Positions 54,577-63,873 of a DNA stretch of 64,000 bases are shown here, piece by piece; the first letter of the stretch is position 1; every line of letters starts with the position of its first letter. The DNA comes from Chrysogorgia sp. JL179-B06 (Eukaryota > Cnidaria > Anthozoa > Scleralcyonacea > Chrysogorgiidae): positions 1,829,501 to 1,893,500 of the forward strand of contig JAYKKM010000049.1 of assembly GCA_035772405.1 (NCBI GenBank). Direction: 5' to 3'. The translations under genes were made by a program, and so were the position numbers. Under the pieces are notes generated by a model that saw only the letters and a list, made by a program, of their open reading frames with translations, was not told the origin of the DNA and did no database searches.

Positions 54577-55865
54577 TATTATTATTATAGTTAATATTAT
54601 TATTATTATTATTATTATTATTTTTAAAAAAATAAAAAAAATAAATAAATAAATAAAATAAAAATAATAAAAAAATAAAAATAATAAATTATTATTATTA
54701 TTATATTATTATTATTATAGTTATTATTATTATTATTATTATTATTTATTTATTATTAGGAGAATTATGTCTATCGCCATTAGAACAACATACTATATAT
54801 TTTGTTGTAGAAATATAAAGGACTGGACAAATCCAGAATTACTGAACATTTAAAGATACATTTTAAATTAACTTCTTTTTTTTTTTTCTATATAGTTTGT
54901 AAATAATAAATAGGTTCAAGTAGTCAATTATAAATTACCTAAATTAGTGAGATTTATAATTGTATATATATATAAAGAATTTCAATAAAGTTTCCATTAT
55001 TATTATTATTATTATTATGTAAACTATGTGTTGTATGTTTTCTATGTTTTCTGTAAACGCGACAAAGAATGGAATAACCCAGAACTAATGAACATATAAT
55101 CTTTTATGTACTGCTTAATAAACGAGCAGCAGTGTTTTATCAGATTTAAAACACGAGGGCGTAGCCCGAGTGTTTTAGATCTGATAAAACACGTGCTGCG
55201 AGGGGCTTCGGTGGACTAGTGGTTAGGGCCGCTGCCTCCCACCTCTGAGGTCAAGAGTTCGAATACTGTGTTCGGACATTTGATCGCACGTGGTAAGATT
55301 TGGTCAACAATCTGCCGAAAGTCGTGGGTTTTCTCCGGGTTCTCCGGTTTCCTCCCACAGGGAAGTTGACAGGGCGGGTTAGGATAAATAGTTAGGAAAA
55401 CTAATGATGATAAAAACTGTAAAAATAAATAGCTAAGGTTAATTGATTGGGGTACTGGGTACTAGGTACTGAATATAATAGAATAAATTGTCGATGTTGT
55501 AAAGCGCATTTGATCATATACACATGCTAATTTGCGCTATATAAATACTAAACATCATCATCATCATTAAACGGCTTGAAAAACGACCCATTTGATAAGT
55601 TCATTGGCGTAGTAATTTTGAAAATCGATGTTGTCTAAGCCGAGAAAATCAAAGATAAAGTTTATGTAAATTAGGATGAAATTTTATCACATATAAAACC
55701 TACGACACGGTATTGATTTCCTTTGTGTTTTCCTCATGAATTATTAATGAGTTTTTTAATATCATAAAATCAGTTCAAGTAGACATTGGTAAACTACCTG
55801 TAAAAGTGAGGTTTATCATTGTAAATTAATTATTAATTATCAATGTTTACATTATTTACAGTTTA

Positions 55866-55901
<36 letters not shown>

Positions 55902-58900
55902 AATGCTATATAGCAGTCTGCATAATAATTATCTAAAATTGTCTATGAACAATTCACTGTTTTTTTTCAGATATTGTAAAAATGTTGAAGATCTTTTAAA
56001 AACGCTGGCATTAAATCACATGCCTCCTAATATTAAAAATATAGACAAGAAAAATTCAGGTAAATTTATGCTGGACTAACTAAATTTAATATAACGTCGC
56101 TTCTGATTGGCTGGCGGGCATCATTTTGTTTACATATCTGTACGTTGTTTTGTTTAGTTCCCAAACCGAACCTAGACAGCTATTTGTTCATGAAAGTTCT
56201 TCAACCCCAAGAACAAGTTGAACTCGACCCAGAGTAAGTAAGCAACTAAACATGGCACTGTTGTCGTTGGTGCAGTAGATCACTGAATGTATAAGTGGGG
56301 AGATTATAAGAAAAATATTCTGGCAACTTCAGCAGCATTAACTCTTTCCTGACAGGCTGAAAAACATCCAAAATTGAACCACCTCTTTGTTCTATTGATA
56401 TCTCTTGAAATAACCATAGGCAACCCAAATGTGGATGCTTTGCAAGCGACAGGAGAGTGAAACGAAAACTCGCCCCACTCTTCGCGCGACGGTATGTAGA
56501 CGTTGTAGTCCATATTATACTACAACGTCTACATACCGTCGCGCGAAGAGTGGGGCGAGTTTTCGTTTCACTCTCCTGTCGCTTGCAAAGCATCCACATT
56601 TGGGTTGCCTATGAAATAACCATAACTGTTGCGAAAGCTATACATTTTCTGAAAGCCCAATAAACCAGCTTTTACTTCAACCTCGTACCCAGGGTCTCAT
56701 CTCCGCTCCCCGCCCCCCCCCCCCCCCCCCCCGCACGCTGCGAAAAGACTTCCTGGTCTGCCCAGTGAACTCTATAAGGACTGGAACGATAACTCGGGGT
56801 TGAATTTTGAAGCCAGTCATGGAGGCTGACATGTAGGTATGCCCTAGTCCTTTTTTAGTTGACCGTGCGATAAAGATATTAAATTTGATGAAATATAGGT
56901 TGTAAAAAACAACATTATGGCAAAAAAATAAAATAATATCACACTATTTCAAGTTTAGATTTATTGCTAGTTCACAGTATGTAATTTCAATGGTGAAATA
57001 GCCAGTAAAAGCAAGAAATATAGGAAAGATTAACCCACAAACAAATGTAAATAATGCAAGGTCACAACTTCTTTTTTGATCAAGAATAATTTGGGAAAAA
57101 ACATCGAGATTCACATTGACACATTTTCAAACTGAAAGACATTGTAGAGGAACAATAACAGAAGAGCATTGTCAAATATCTGTTGTGAAAAACGCAGAGA
57201 AAATGTATTTTACATAAACTGAGGTAGTTACTGGAGGTACTGAGTCATTTTTCGTGTCGTAAAATATTGGATTTAGCAGTAACACACACAAAAAGTAACC
57301 TTAAATTGTGTTTTGATATTTATCTTAATAAATCATTGTCATAAAAGTCTTCAAAAGTTCAAAAGACAGCAAAGAAAATCAAGAGAAACCTGTATTTTTT
57401 CAAATTTCGGTGCATATTTCCCCGTTTGTTTGACGGATATTTTATTTGTTAAGCCACATTCATCGCTAGAAATTCTTGAAAAGAAAGCTCAACCAACGTA
57501 TTGCATTTTTCCCTTTTAAAAAGCAACTGGGAAACAGCCTAGCTCCAAAAAAGTTGAAAATTTTCCGTTCAGCAATCCTACCGCTCCTACGATTATTTCC
57601 TGGCCACTGCCGTTTCGTGCACTACACGCAAATCAACACGCGTGTTTTATACCTACAACGTCGCCGAGTGGCTGTTTCGTACACTACACGCGGTCAACAC
57701 GCGTGTTTTATACCTACATGTCAGCCCCCATGGCGGGAATTTTGGCTTCATCCAATCATACGGCCGGGTTAATGGAGTTAGCGTTCCAGTCTTTATAGAG
57801 TTCACTGGGTCTGCCCAGTGAACTCTAATAAGGACTGGAACGATAACTCGGGGTTGAATTTTGAAGCCAGTCATGGAGGCTGACATGTAGGTATGCCCTA
57901 GTCCTTTTTTAGTTGACCGTGCGATAAAGAAATTAAATTTGATGAAATATAGGTTGTAAAAAACAACATTATGGCAAAAAACTAAAATAATATCACACTA
58001 TTTCAAGTTTAGATTTATTGCTAGTTCACAGTATGTAATTTCAATGGTGAAATAGCCAGTAAAAGCAAGAAATACAGGAAAGATTAACCCACAAACAAAC
58101 GTAAATAATGCAAGGTCACAACTTCTTTTTTGATCAAGAATAATTTGGGAAAAAGCATCGAGATTCACATTGACACATTTTCAAACTGAAAGACATTTTA
58201 GAGGAACAATAACAGAAGAGCACTGTCAAATATCTGTTGCGAAAAACGCAGAGAAAATGTGTTTTACATAAACTGAGTGAGGTAGTAATACTGGACGTAC
58301 TGAGTGAGGTAGTAATACTGGACGTACTGAGTGAGGTAGTAATACTGGACGTACTGAGTTATTTTTCGTGCCGTCAAATATTGGATTTAGCAGTAACACA
58401 CACAAAAAGTAAACTTAAATTGTGTTTTGATATTTATCTTAATAAATATTGTCATAAAAGTCTTCAAAAGATCAAATGACAGCAAAGAAAATCAACAGAA
58501 ACCTGTATTTTTTCAAATTTCGGTGCATATTTCCCTTTTGTTTGACGGATATTTTATTTGTTAAGCCACATCCATCGCTAGAAATTCTTGAAAAGAAAGC
58601 TCAACCAACGTATTGCATTTTGCCCTTTTAAAAAGCAACTGGGAAACAGCCTAGCTCCAAAAAAGTTGAACATTTTCCGTTCAGCAATCCTACCGCTCCT
58701 ACGATTATTTCCTGGCCACTGCCGTTTCGTGCACTACACGCAAATCAACACGCGTGTTTTATACCTACAACGTCGCCGAGTGGCTGTTTCGTACACTACA
58801 CGCGGTCAACACGCGTGTTTTATACCTACATGTCAGCCCCCATGGCGGGAATTTTGGCTTCATCCAATCATACGGCCGGGTTAATGGAGTTAGCGTTCCA

Positions 58901-61900
58901 GTCTTTATAGAGTTCACTGGGTCTGCCCAGTGAGCTCTATATATATATATATCTGGAGGGCTATCTGCCCGAGCAAAAAGTGAAGCCCAAGATGGCCGAC
59001 TTTGCACGTCAGTTTCAGTCCCCTGCGCGGTTTGTACGTTAATTTCTTATATATAAACCGCGTAGGGGACTGAAACTGACGTGCAAAGTCGGCCATCTTG
59101 GGCTTCACTTTTTGCCTGGCCAATGACTGGCAGATAGCCCTCCAGATATATATATATATATATAGAGCTCACTGGGTCTGCCTCGTCCCCAGTCGCTCGC
59201 GTACAAATTACGAGAGCGGAAGGCGCGCCAGGAACGACGGGAAGGGGAGAGAGCGAGAAGCGACTGGGAAATCCTGCATCCAAAATGGTGTTCTCTGTAA
59301 TGGCCACTAATTTGAGGAATCTCTATATAGAGATCAGCGAATGGGATTTGGAGCTAGAGACAGGAATTTCACCAACGCAATATTGGTCTGACAATATAAA
59401 ATACTTGTCGACGACGTTTAAATTAAAGATTTATAGGTAAAATACTATAGTTCGATGTTTTTAAATTATTCGCGTGAACATATACGCGCTACAATTGCCA
59501 AAATACCAGTACACTTTTGCTTTATATGAATATTAATATGCTTTGTAGAGGAAATATGTAGGATATAGTAAATTATTCCGGGTCAAACACTGACAAAATG
59601 TAGTTTAAATTGCATAACTATGGAGGCGTAACGTTGTCATAAAAGCTGTAAACAAGGGTGGGTGATGACTGATGTATTATATTATATTATGTTGCTATGT
59701 GCTATTACTACCGACGTACCTGAGTTTGAATGATTTCCACCTTTACAGTGTATATATCGATTATCAAATACAATATATGCCGTTATAACGGCACTCGAGA
59801 AGCTGGTAAAACACTCGGCGGTATATCGCCGTTTAATATAAACACTCGTGCGGTGTTATTTAATACTCGAATACGATAATCACACGCGGTTTTCACCTAC
59901 GAAGAGCTATTTATATAGACCAATATGGCATCGGCGTATTTCCCGTCTCTAGCTGCAAGTTTGTCAAGCGACTTCGCGTCTTCGCCATTTCCAAAGCCAA
60001 TTTGCAATGTTTCGATCAAATTTGCATTGTTTCGACACACGATTACGATTTCGCAGGGGAAACGATTTGCCACGGGCGTAGAGGGAGGCTGAATCCGCGG
60101 TACTACAGCGGTTTAACCCAAAATGTTGCTGAATATTAAATTACGCTCGCCACAATCACAACCTCTGAGGGTTTGAAAAGGAGGTTAATATTATTGTTAG
60201 GGTTATCAATTATTATTAGCCATTAGGTGATTAGGGTTAGTATTAGAGTTAGTATTACGGTTGGTTAGTATTAGGGTTAGTGTTAGTTCTGTTAGTAGGA
60301 TTAATAGTATTAGGGTTAGTATTACTATTAGTGTTATTATTAGGGAATTAGTATTAGGGTTAGAAAACTCGGTAGGCGTGGGGTTATGGTTAGGATCTTT
60401 GTTGTTTTGGGGTTGGTTACAATCCAATAATTTACTGCTAACAATTCTTTAACAATTCCGGTAGTTTGTATATGGCTTACAACGTGAGGAACGGCTGCTC
60501 CTAGAGGATGTGATTTAATATTTTCAACATTTTTGTGTTAAACCGCTGTAGTACCGCGGATTCGGCCTCCCTCTACGCCCGTGGCAAATCGCTTCCCATT
60601 TCGCAGGCTCTAAAATTTTCATTTATCGCCTTCCCATCAACCCTTGTTTTTATCACCTTCCCATCAACCATTGCTGGCACTCTATTGCTAGCCTGCGCCG
60701 CTCCGCCTGCCCACTCCCGATTAAGAGCCTGCGGAGGAGGCAGCTTCCTGGTTGCGGCTGGTCACGTGCCCCCTAAAAAGTGGGGGGTTTTTAATTAGCG
60801 TTTAGAAAATTACTTAGGGAGGAGTGGCAAAGGTGAATAGAGCAAACACAACACTAAAAACATCAGAACAAAAACTTCCGTGAAGGTCTAAATTTTGTAT
60901 AACACTTTGCGTGAAGTTAAAATCAAATTTCTTTCCAACAAAGGTTGACATAAACAAGCGCTTCAACCGCATTTACGCTTTGTTTACTCAAGTCTTTAAA
61001 ATAATATTACAACAAAGAACGTTTTAATTAGCAGTCTAAAGTTCTGATTAATACGTTGATTTAAAAAATATTTCCCAAGAAATAATCAGTGTAAAGTTAA
61101 TGCTGAAATAATAATAACATTCAATATAAGAGTCATAATAATAAAATATTAACGCTTGAAACTTTCATAACTGAAACCTGCGCATAATCTCGAAATTAGT
61201 TAATATATTAATCTGAGGGAATACAAAGGTAGGACGATAAAACAAGCTGTTGAATGAGTCCAACTTCTTTCTTGATATTTCATTTTTAAATAGCTGGCAA
61301 TTTCTTGCGACAAATAATCAAAGCCCCCCGAAGTGTGTAACGATGTTTCATATCCCGTTGCTACTTGAACAACATCAAGAACTCCCAGTCTCAAAAATAA
61401 TTTCTCCAGGCAAATAGTGTTAAACTATAGAACATTTCATTACACACTGGGAACGATATCGAAATGGAGACTTATTAACACCTACATTTTGTCGACTCGT
61501 GGCGCGCGTGATACGTTAGACTTTCTCAAAGCCCGTTTCGCTCGCCCGTCTTTAATACCAAAACTCGAAATAAACCGGTGTAAAAGCCGCAACCAGGGTC
61601 TTAGCGTGCGGGGGGGGGGGGGGGCGGGGAGCGGAGATACGTGTAAATAGTTGTGATCTTTATCCCCTCCCACGGTGTCAAAAATGTTGTGTTGACACGT
61701 GACCAGCCGCAGGGAGCGGAGATAAGACCCTGGGTACGAGGTTGCTTTTACTTGTGCTTTTAAATTTCCCGAACAAAACACATTATGCTAATATCAATTA
61801 GCATTAATTATCATAAATTAAGTTGAAAAATTTACGTTTTTCTAGAAAAGGCCATCTTGCACGCCCGCGTAGCATCTTGAAAACTCAAAATGCCACCAAT

Positions 61901-63766
61901 CGCAGAGTTGTTTATGAAATCAAATCAAAGTTGGCGGGTGAGTGGATCTCATGTTCCTGGCGCTTCTCGAATTTCAATTTTTAATCTTGCGTTACCGTGT
62001 GCTGTGTTTTTCGATTGACGACTTTGCGGGTCTTCTACGACCCATTTTGACTGTGCCGGTCAGGAAAGAGTTAACAGCTAAAAATCGCACAAATTAATGA
62101 TTCGAACCGCGACCTTCGGTTTACTAGTCCGACGCTCTACCGACTGAGTTACAATGCCAAGTTGTTGTAGGATGTTGGCTGAAGCTCTGTTGTTCGCCAT
62201 TGATGAACCAACAATGATTGTTCACGCGGCTGCTGTTGAGACAGGAAAAACGGGTGAAGTTTCATATAAATCCTGAAATGACGTCACAGACTATCGGTAG
62301 TAAAATATAGGTAGTAAAATATAGGTAGTAAGAGTTAGGGTAATTAGGATTAGGGTAAGGTTTGGGGTTAAGACTATTTTGACGGGAAAAGGTCAGCCGG
62401 AAAAACAATCAGTTGGAAAAACAATATTGTGCATGTTAATTGCTGCCGTAGGGAGCACGCTAATCTTGACTTGTGTTGCTGTGTCCTCGTGCCCAGATCT
62501 CTTTGCGGACCTATGTGTAGTCAACGAAATCTCGATTTGTGTAAATTGCCCTCTGTCGAGATATTTGTTCAGTTTTATGACGTTTAAAAAAACACTTTAA
62601 GGTGGCTCGATAGTCTAAATCATGAGATATTGCATTTTTTCGCATAAAAATGTTTGTAATGCAGATCTGAGCTTCATTGTGGTTCATTGCATAGCTCTAG
62701 TGGTGGTCTTGTTTTTCTTGTCTTTCTTTTCTTTTTTTTTTTTTTTTTTTTCTTTTTTTCTTTTTTTTTTTCTTGTCTTTTTTTTCTTGTCTTTCTTTTT
62801 TTCTTTTTTTTCTTGTCTTTTTTTTCTTGTCTTGTGGTGGGCAGTTTTTCTGGGTGTAAATATGAAATCACGTAAATTTTATGTAATAGATAAACACCGA
62901 GAACGAGGGATGTTTGCTATATGAGTCCCGTACAGGAATCGAACCTGTAACCTTATAACTTGTATTGTATACCTTCTGATTGCCGGTGAGATGCTCTAAT
63001 CAATGAGCTACCGAGACTCAGATGGAGAGCGAATGTTAATGATGTACTGGTTCGATTGATATATGTACTACATATATGTGGATATTTCAGTAATGAATAA
63101 TATTGACATTTACACTCGATAAACTTGTAAAGGAAATCAATGGGAAGATATTTTGCGAGTGTGGAAATTTTCAGACCCAACCGAGACCAGTTGCGAAAAA
63201 TGCAACTTCAAGGCCTTCAGTGAGAATTGAAGTCACGCCTCCGCGAATCTAGTGCTGCACTCTGACAACAGTGTAATTCAGTAATGCTGCAGCATGGATG
63301 TGTTATACACTGCTGTAGAGAAATTGTGTTTATGATAAGCGGAAGATTTTATGCAAATTAGTTTTCTGGATTTATGTGGAAACACGATTTCTCCACTGTC
63401 TCAAGTAAACGTTGAGGGGATAAACCTTTTAGTAAACAAGACCACCACTAGAGCTATGCAATGAACCACAATGAAGCTCAGATCTGGAAAAATGGACAAA
63501 ACTTTGTTAGAAAACCTCCTCAATCATGTAATAAATAATGTTAATAGCATACATCCCTCGTTCTCGGTGTTTATCTATTACATAAAATTTACGTGATTTT
63601 ATATTTACACCCAGTAAAACTGCCCTAGTTGTTTTTCCGGCTAAATGTTTTGCTTCTCCGTTGATTTAGTGACCAACCGACGGACCTAGAAGAAGGAGCA
63701 CAACACTTGGTACGGTACAGCGTCGTCTCAACGTTGTTGGAAAACGGTGCCGTGGCTCTGATGTAG
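43408..63766 (+). CDS. GINS4: DNA replication complex GINS subunit SLD5, complete (8 exons, 219 aa)
   Basis: Exons 43408-43512, 44150-44236, 45543-45602, 45762-45815, 46512-46603, 55971-56059, 56158-56233 and 63670-63766 join in phase to 660 nt including TAG; human SLD5 is 223 residues. The protein is one of four subunits of the GINS ring that joins MCM2-7 and CDC45 in the replicative helicase. Recognisable blocks are an acidic N-terminus (residues 5-24), VTAAEVLRRLEE, AWLNEKFAPELLESK, RIRYVINSYLKIRL, LSPEEHVFAKEY, LALNHMPPNI, VPKPNLDSYLF and the C-terminal DLEEGAQHLVRY ending GAVALM. The segment before DLEEGAQ is about three residues shorter than in human (no DYVI). Introns 5 (9.4 kb) and 7 (7.4 kb) are swollen by transposons; the other introns are about 0.1-1.3 kb. 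In-frame codons upstream of 43408 contain no ATG. Confidence 0.94.
43513..44149. other. GINS4 intron 1
   Basis: AT-rich sequence without repeats or coding similarity that I recognise. Confidence 0.6.
44150..44236 (+). CDS. GINS4: GINS4 exon 2
   Basis: It encodes AWLNEKFAPELLESKVELVE then CMMNQINEM, nearly identical to the human AWMNEKFAPELLESKPEIVE helix. Acceptor GCTTTTAG, donor ATG|GTAAAA. Confidence 0.96.
44237..45542. other. GINS4 intron 2
   Basis: No family recognised. TTCGGAAGTTTTTCATGATG occurs twice (about 44850, 44905). Confidence 0.5.
45543..45602 (+). CDS. GINS4: GINS4 exon 3
   Basis: It encodes EDNLKDVDKVDLVGSFHRLE, aligned with human ENLRRAKREDLKVSIHQME. Acceptor TTTCTAG, donor GAA|GTGAGT, phase 0. 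Confidence 0.9.
45762..45815 (+). CDS. GINS4: GINS4 exon 4
   Basis: It encodes IQRIRYVINSYLKIRLKK, aligned with human MERIRYVLSSYLRCRLMK. Acceptor GTTGCAG, donor AAG|GTACGG, phase 0. Confidence 0.94.
46512..46603 (+). CDS. GINS4: GINS4 exon 5
   Basis: It encodes IEKYAFHILVPDDEVNYISR then LSPEEHVFAK, aligned with IEKFFPHVLE and LSPEELAFAREF. Acceptor TTCTTTAG, donor GA|GTAAGC, phase 0 to 2. Confidence 0.93.
46900..47690 (-). mobile_element. LINE 3' relic, minus strand
   Basis: Minus-strand reading RLQQTNLLPISYWHEFLDLI then FFFKVINGLIDL is a conserved C-terminal block of coral- or anemone-type CR1 LINEs. The C-terminus ends in RTWK-like words, and the LINE continues to about 46900. Confidence 0.8.
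47920..48195 (+). mobile_element. CR1/L2-type LINE C-terminal relic
   Basis: Plus-strand reading across one shift: AARHVAMVKKSDHISPVL, then ILFKILLITFKALHRQVPIY and NTVTHGDNILGS. Another LINE family than the element at 49207. Confidence 0.78.
48415..49206. mobile_element. hAT-like non-autonomous element abutting the LINE 5' end
   Basis: Ends TAGGCTGATGCGGTA and TACCGCATCAGCCTA are perfect inverted repeats, with several ATACCGGTA-type subterminal palindromes. Flanks AACTGAAT and CACTGATC agree at five of eight positions, an eroded 8-bp duplication or chance. Confidence 0.75.
49207..52128 (+). mobile_element. CR1/L2-type LINE, 5'-truncated, one frameshift
   Basis: The endonuclease domain (49207 to about 49855) shows DFDVFTISETWF, GGGVCAYIR, CAAYRPP, IAGDLNCN and SDHF. 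A frameshift at about 49855 leads to the frame that ends at TAA 52008: reverse transcriptase with motif A MLDLSKAFDSIDH, motif B GVPQGSILGPLLFNLYINDL, motif C YVDDSKLY, and C-terminal GAVLWNSLPSELRN. No ORF1 or 5' UTR remains. The 3' UTR ends in (ATTGT)n at 52114-52128. It is inactive because of the truncation and frameshift; the RT frame alone is open for over 700 codons, so insertion is fairly recent. It lies in GINS4 intron 5, same strand. Confidence 0.93.
52250..53413. mobile_element. 1.16-kb hAT-like element, 8-bp target duplication CTCTGCAA
   Basis: CTCTGCAA at 52242-52249 and 53414-53421. Ends TAGGGGTGAGCCGAT / ATCGGCTCATCCTTA, with CCGAT-rich subterminal repeats. It contains the LINE relic at 52690-53310. 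Confidence 0.92.
52690..53310 (-). mobile_element. CR1-type LINE relic inside the hAT element
   Basis: Minus strand reads LKKLNFLPISYWLEMKDLLF then FFKCKQGLYDLDIS and, after shifts, IRNSTSVSIFKHELYIHYSS and KLDSNFDVNRLRTWK: the LINE C-terminus. Confidence 0.85.
53422..54170 (-). mobile_element. Second type of LINE relic (RTE-like C-terminus)
   Basis: Minus strand reads TKEDGRCDVEIKTRIRMAKD, AFNKRRELLTQKM and KIIKAVVWSVAFY, the GRCxxEIKxRI / AFNKRKELL / LVWSVALYG block of RTE-like endonuclease-RT proteins, then ERKRAMMLDDMKE (C-terminal). It is decayed. Confidence 0.75.
54411..54760. repeat. (ATT)n-rich array, about 350 bp
   Basis: ATT repeats broken by AT-rich variants and by two GTTAATATTATTATT blocks. 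Confidence 0.92.
55204..55569 (+). mobile_element. tRNA-derived SINE, copy 2
   Basis: Nearly identical to 5641-6011 through head, core and tail; it ends in (ATC)n instead of (ATT)n. The region to its left (about 55130-55200, AAAACACGAGGGCGTAGC) is a palindrome it inserted into or beside. Confidence 0.85.
55971..56059 (+). CDS. GINS4: GINS4 exon 6
   Basis: After the split Glu codon it encodes YCKNVEDLLKTLALNHMPPN then IKNIDKKNS, aligned with NVALKHMPPNLQKVD. Acceptor TTTTTTTTCAG, donor CAG|GTAAAT, phase 2 to 1. Confidence 0.94.
56158..56233 (+). CDS. GINS4: GINS4 exon 7
   Basis: It encodes VPKPNLDSYLFMKVLQPQEQ then VELDP, aligned with VPKPDLDSYVFLRVRERQEN in the beta domain. Acceptor TGTTTAG, donor GA|GTAAGT, phase 1 to 2. 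Confidence 0.93.
56417..56611. mobile_element. 195-bp palindromic insertion
   Basis: Ends TAGGCAACCCAAATGTGG, near-perfect inverted arms of about 92 bp including CGTCTACATACCGTCGCGCG. TGAAATAACCA (11 bp) is present at 56406-56416 and 56612-56622. Sister copy B has a single CTTGAAATAACCATAACTG there. Confidence 0.9.
56763..57807. mobile_element. hAT-like element E1 of tandem array
   Basis: GGTCTGCC at 56755-56762 and 57808-57815. Ends CAGTGAACTCTATAAGGACT / CTTTATAGAGTTCACTG. About 95% like E2. Confidence 0.88.
57816..58919. mobile_element. hAT-like element E2 of tandem array
   Basis: GGTCTGCC at 57808-57815 and 58920-58927. Same ends as E1. It differs mainly by a triplicated GAGTGAGGTAGTAATACTGG unit at about 58275-58345. 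Confidence 0.88.
58928..59174. mobile_element. hAT-like fold-back MITE E3 of tandem array
   Basis: GGTCTGCC at 58920-58927 and 59175-59182. Ends CAGTGAGCTCTATATATA. Same family as 27796-28040. Confidence 0.9.
59285..59440 (+). CDS. Small ORF inside the 5-kb element, 51 codons, unknown
   Basis: ATG follows a GC-rich block (59190-59283) and opens a low-repeat frame containing NLRNLYIEISEWDLELETG and TQYWSDNIKYL, ending TAG|GTAAAA at a good donor-like site. It may be the first exon of a captured or still unknown gene. I recognise no family. Confidence 0.25.
   Translation: MVFSVMATNLRNLYIEISEWDLELETGISPTQYWSDNIKYLSTTFKLKIYR
59441..60050. other. Part of the 5-kb element without recognised content
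   Basis: AT-rich sequence; palindromic words around ACGGCACTCG/CGGTATATCGCCG near 59780-59830. No coding similarity. Confidence 0.4.
60055..60600. repeat. Inverted repeat around telomere-like sequence
   Basis: ATTTGCCACGGGCGTAGAGG and GGCTGAATCCGCGGTACTAC on the left are inverted at 60540-60595; TTAGGG-like repeats (60195-60360) form the middle. Confidence 0.75.
62093..62160 (-). pseudogene. tRNA-Thr(AGT)-like pseudogene
   Basis: Minus strand reads AACTCAGTCGGTAGAGC (D arm), TCGGACTAGTAAACCGA (anticodon arm, loop CTAGTAA with T33 and AGT) and a T arm short of one G. The acceptor ends do not pair, so it is a pseudogene or tRNA-derived repeat. Confidence 0.65.
62660..63613. repeat. Composite inverted repeat near GINS4 exon 8
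   Basis: CAGATCTGAGCTTCATTGTG, AGAGCTATGCAATGAACC and GGTGTAAATATGAAATCACG on one side recur inverted on the other (63430-63490, 63540-63613). Poly-T/C (62727-62832) and a tRNA-like copy lie inside. It ends about 55 bp before the exon 8 acceptor. Confidence 0.7.
62923..63019 (-). pseudogene. tRNA-like repeat with a 21-nt insertion
   Basis: Closest to 3649-3724 (GAGTCTCGGTAGCTCATTGA; T arm ACAGGTTCGATTCCTGT), but about 21 nt (TATACAATACAAGTTATAAGG) are inserted after the anticodon arm. Confidence 0.55.
63670..63766 (+). CDS. GINS4: GINS4 exon 8 (stop codon)
   Basis: Acceptor GATTTAG. It encodes DQPTDLEEGAQHLVRYSVVS then TLLENGAVALM and TAG, aligned with DLEKGSQHLIRYKTIAPLVASGAVQLI. The conserved C-terminal GAV..L closes the protein. 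Confidence 0.93.
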
Positions 63767-63873
63767 TCGCAAAACATTTCAGTGCAGGCACGCCGTCTAC
63801 TTGGAGAACTACCTTGGAGAACTACGCATTCTGGTAGTCGCACTTTACATCACGAACAATCATCGAAAGTCGA

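Larger units (their letters stand above)
56678..61744. mobile_element. 5.07-kb non-autonomous TIR element, 9-bp target duplication CTTTTACTT
   Basis: CTTTTACTT at 56669-56677 and 61745-61753. Ends CAACCTCGTACCCAGGGTCT then CATCTCCGCTCCC and its inverse. Copy B reads GGCTTTTACTTGTGC, giving the empty site. A 9-bp duplication suggests a Mutator-like element (inference). It carries three hAT-like elements, telomere-like repeats and no transposase that I can see. The same terminus occurs in part at 5530, 36077 and 54322. Confidence 0.85.
56342..62070. mobile_element. TTAA family 5 copy C, split by two later insertions
   Basis: TTAA at 56338-56341 and 62071-62074. Sequence follows copy B (25171-25616) except for two inserts: 56417-56611 and 56678-61744, each with target duplications. 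Confidence 0.88.

Noticed and set aside
56246..56663. ORFs of 61-117 codons on both strands
   Set aside because: Created by the 195-bp palindrome, which gives the same peptide on both strands.
57476..58884. Two nearly identical 98-codon ORFs
   Set aside because: They are the same non-coding segment of tandem hAT-like copies E1 and E2; no known domain.
62379..62600. 73-codon ORF with a hydrophobic segment
   Set aside because: No family resemblance, no splice context and location in repeat-rich intron 7; treated as chance.
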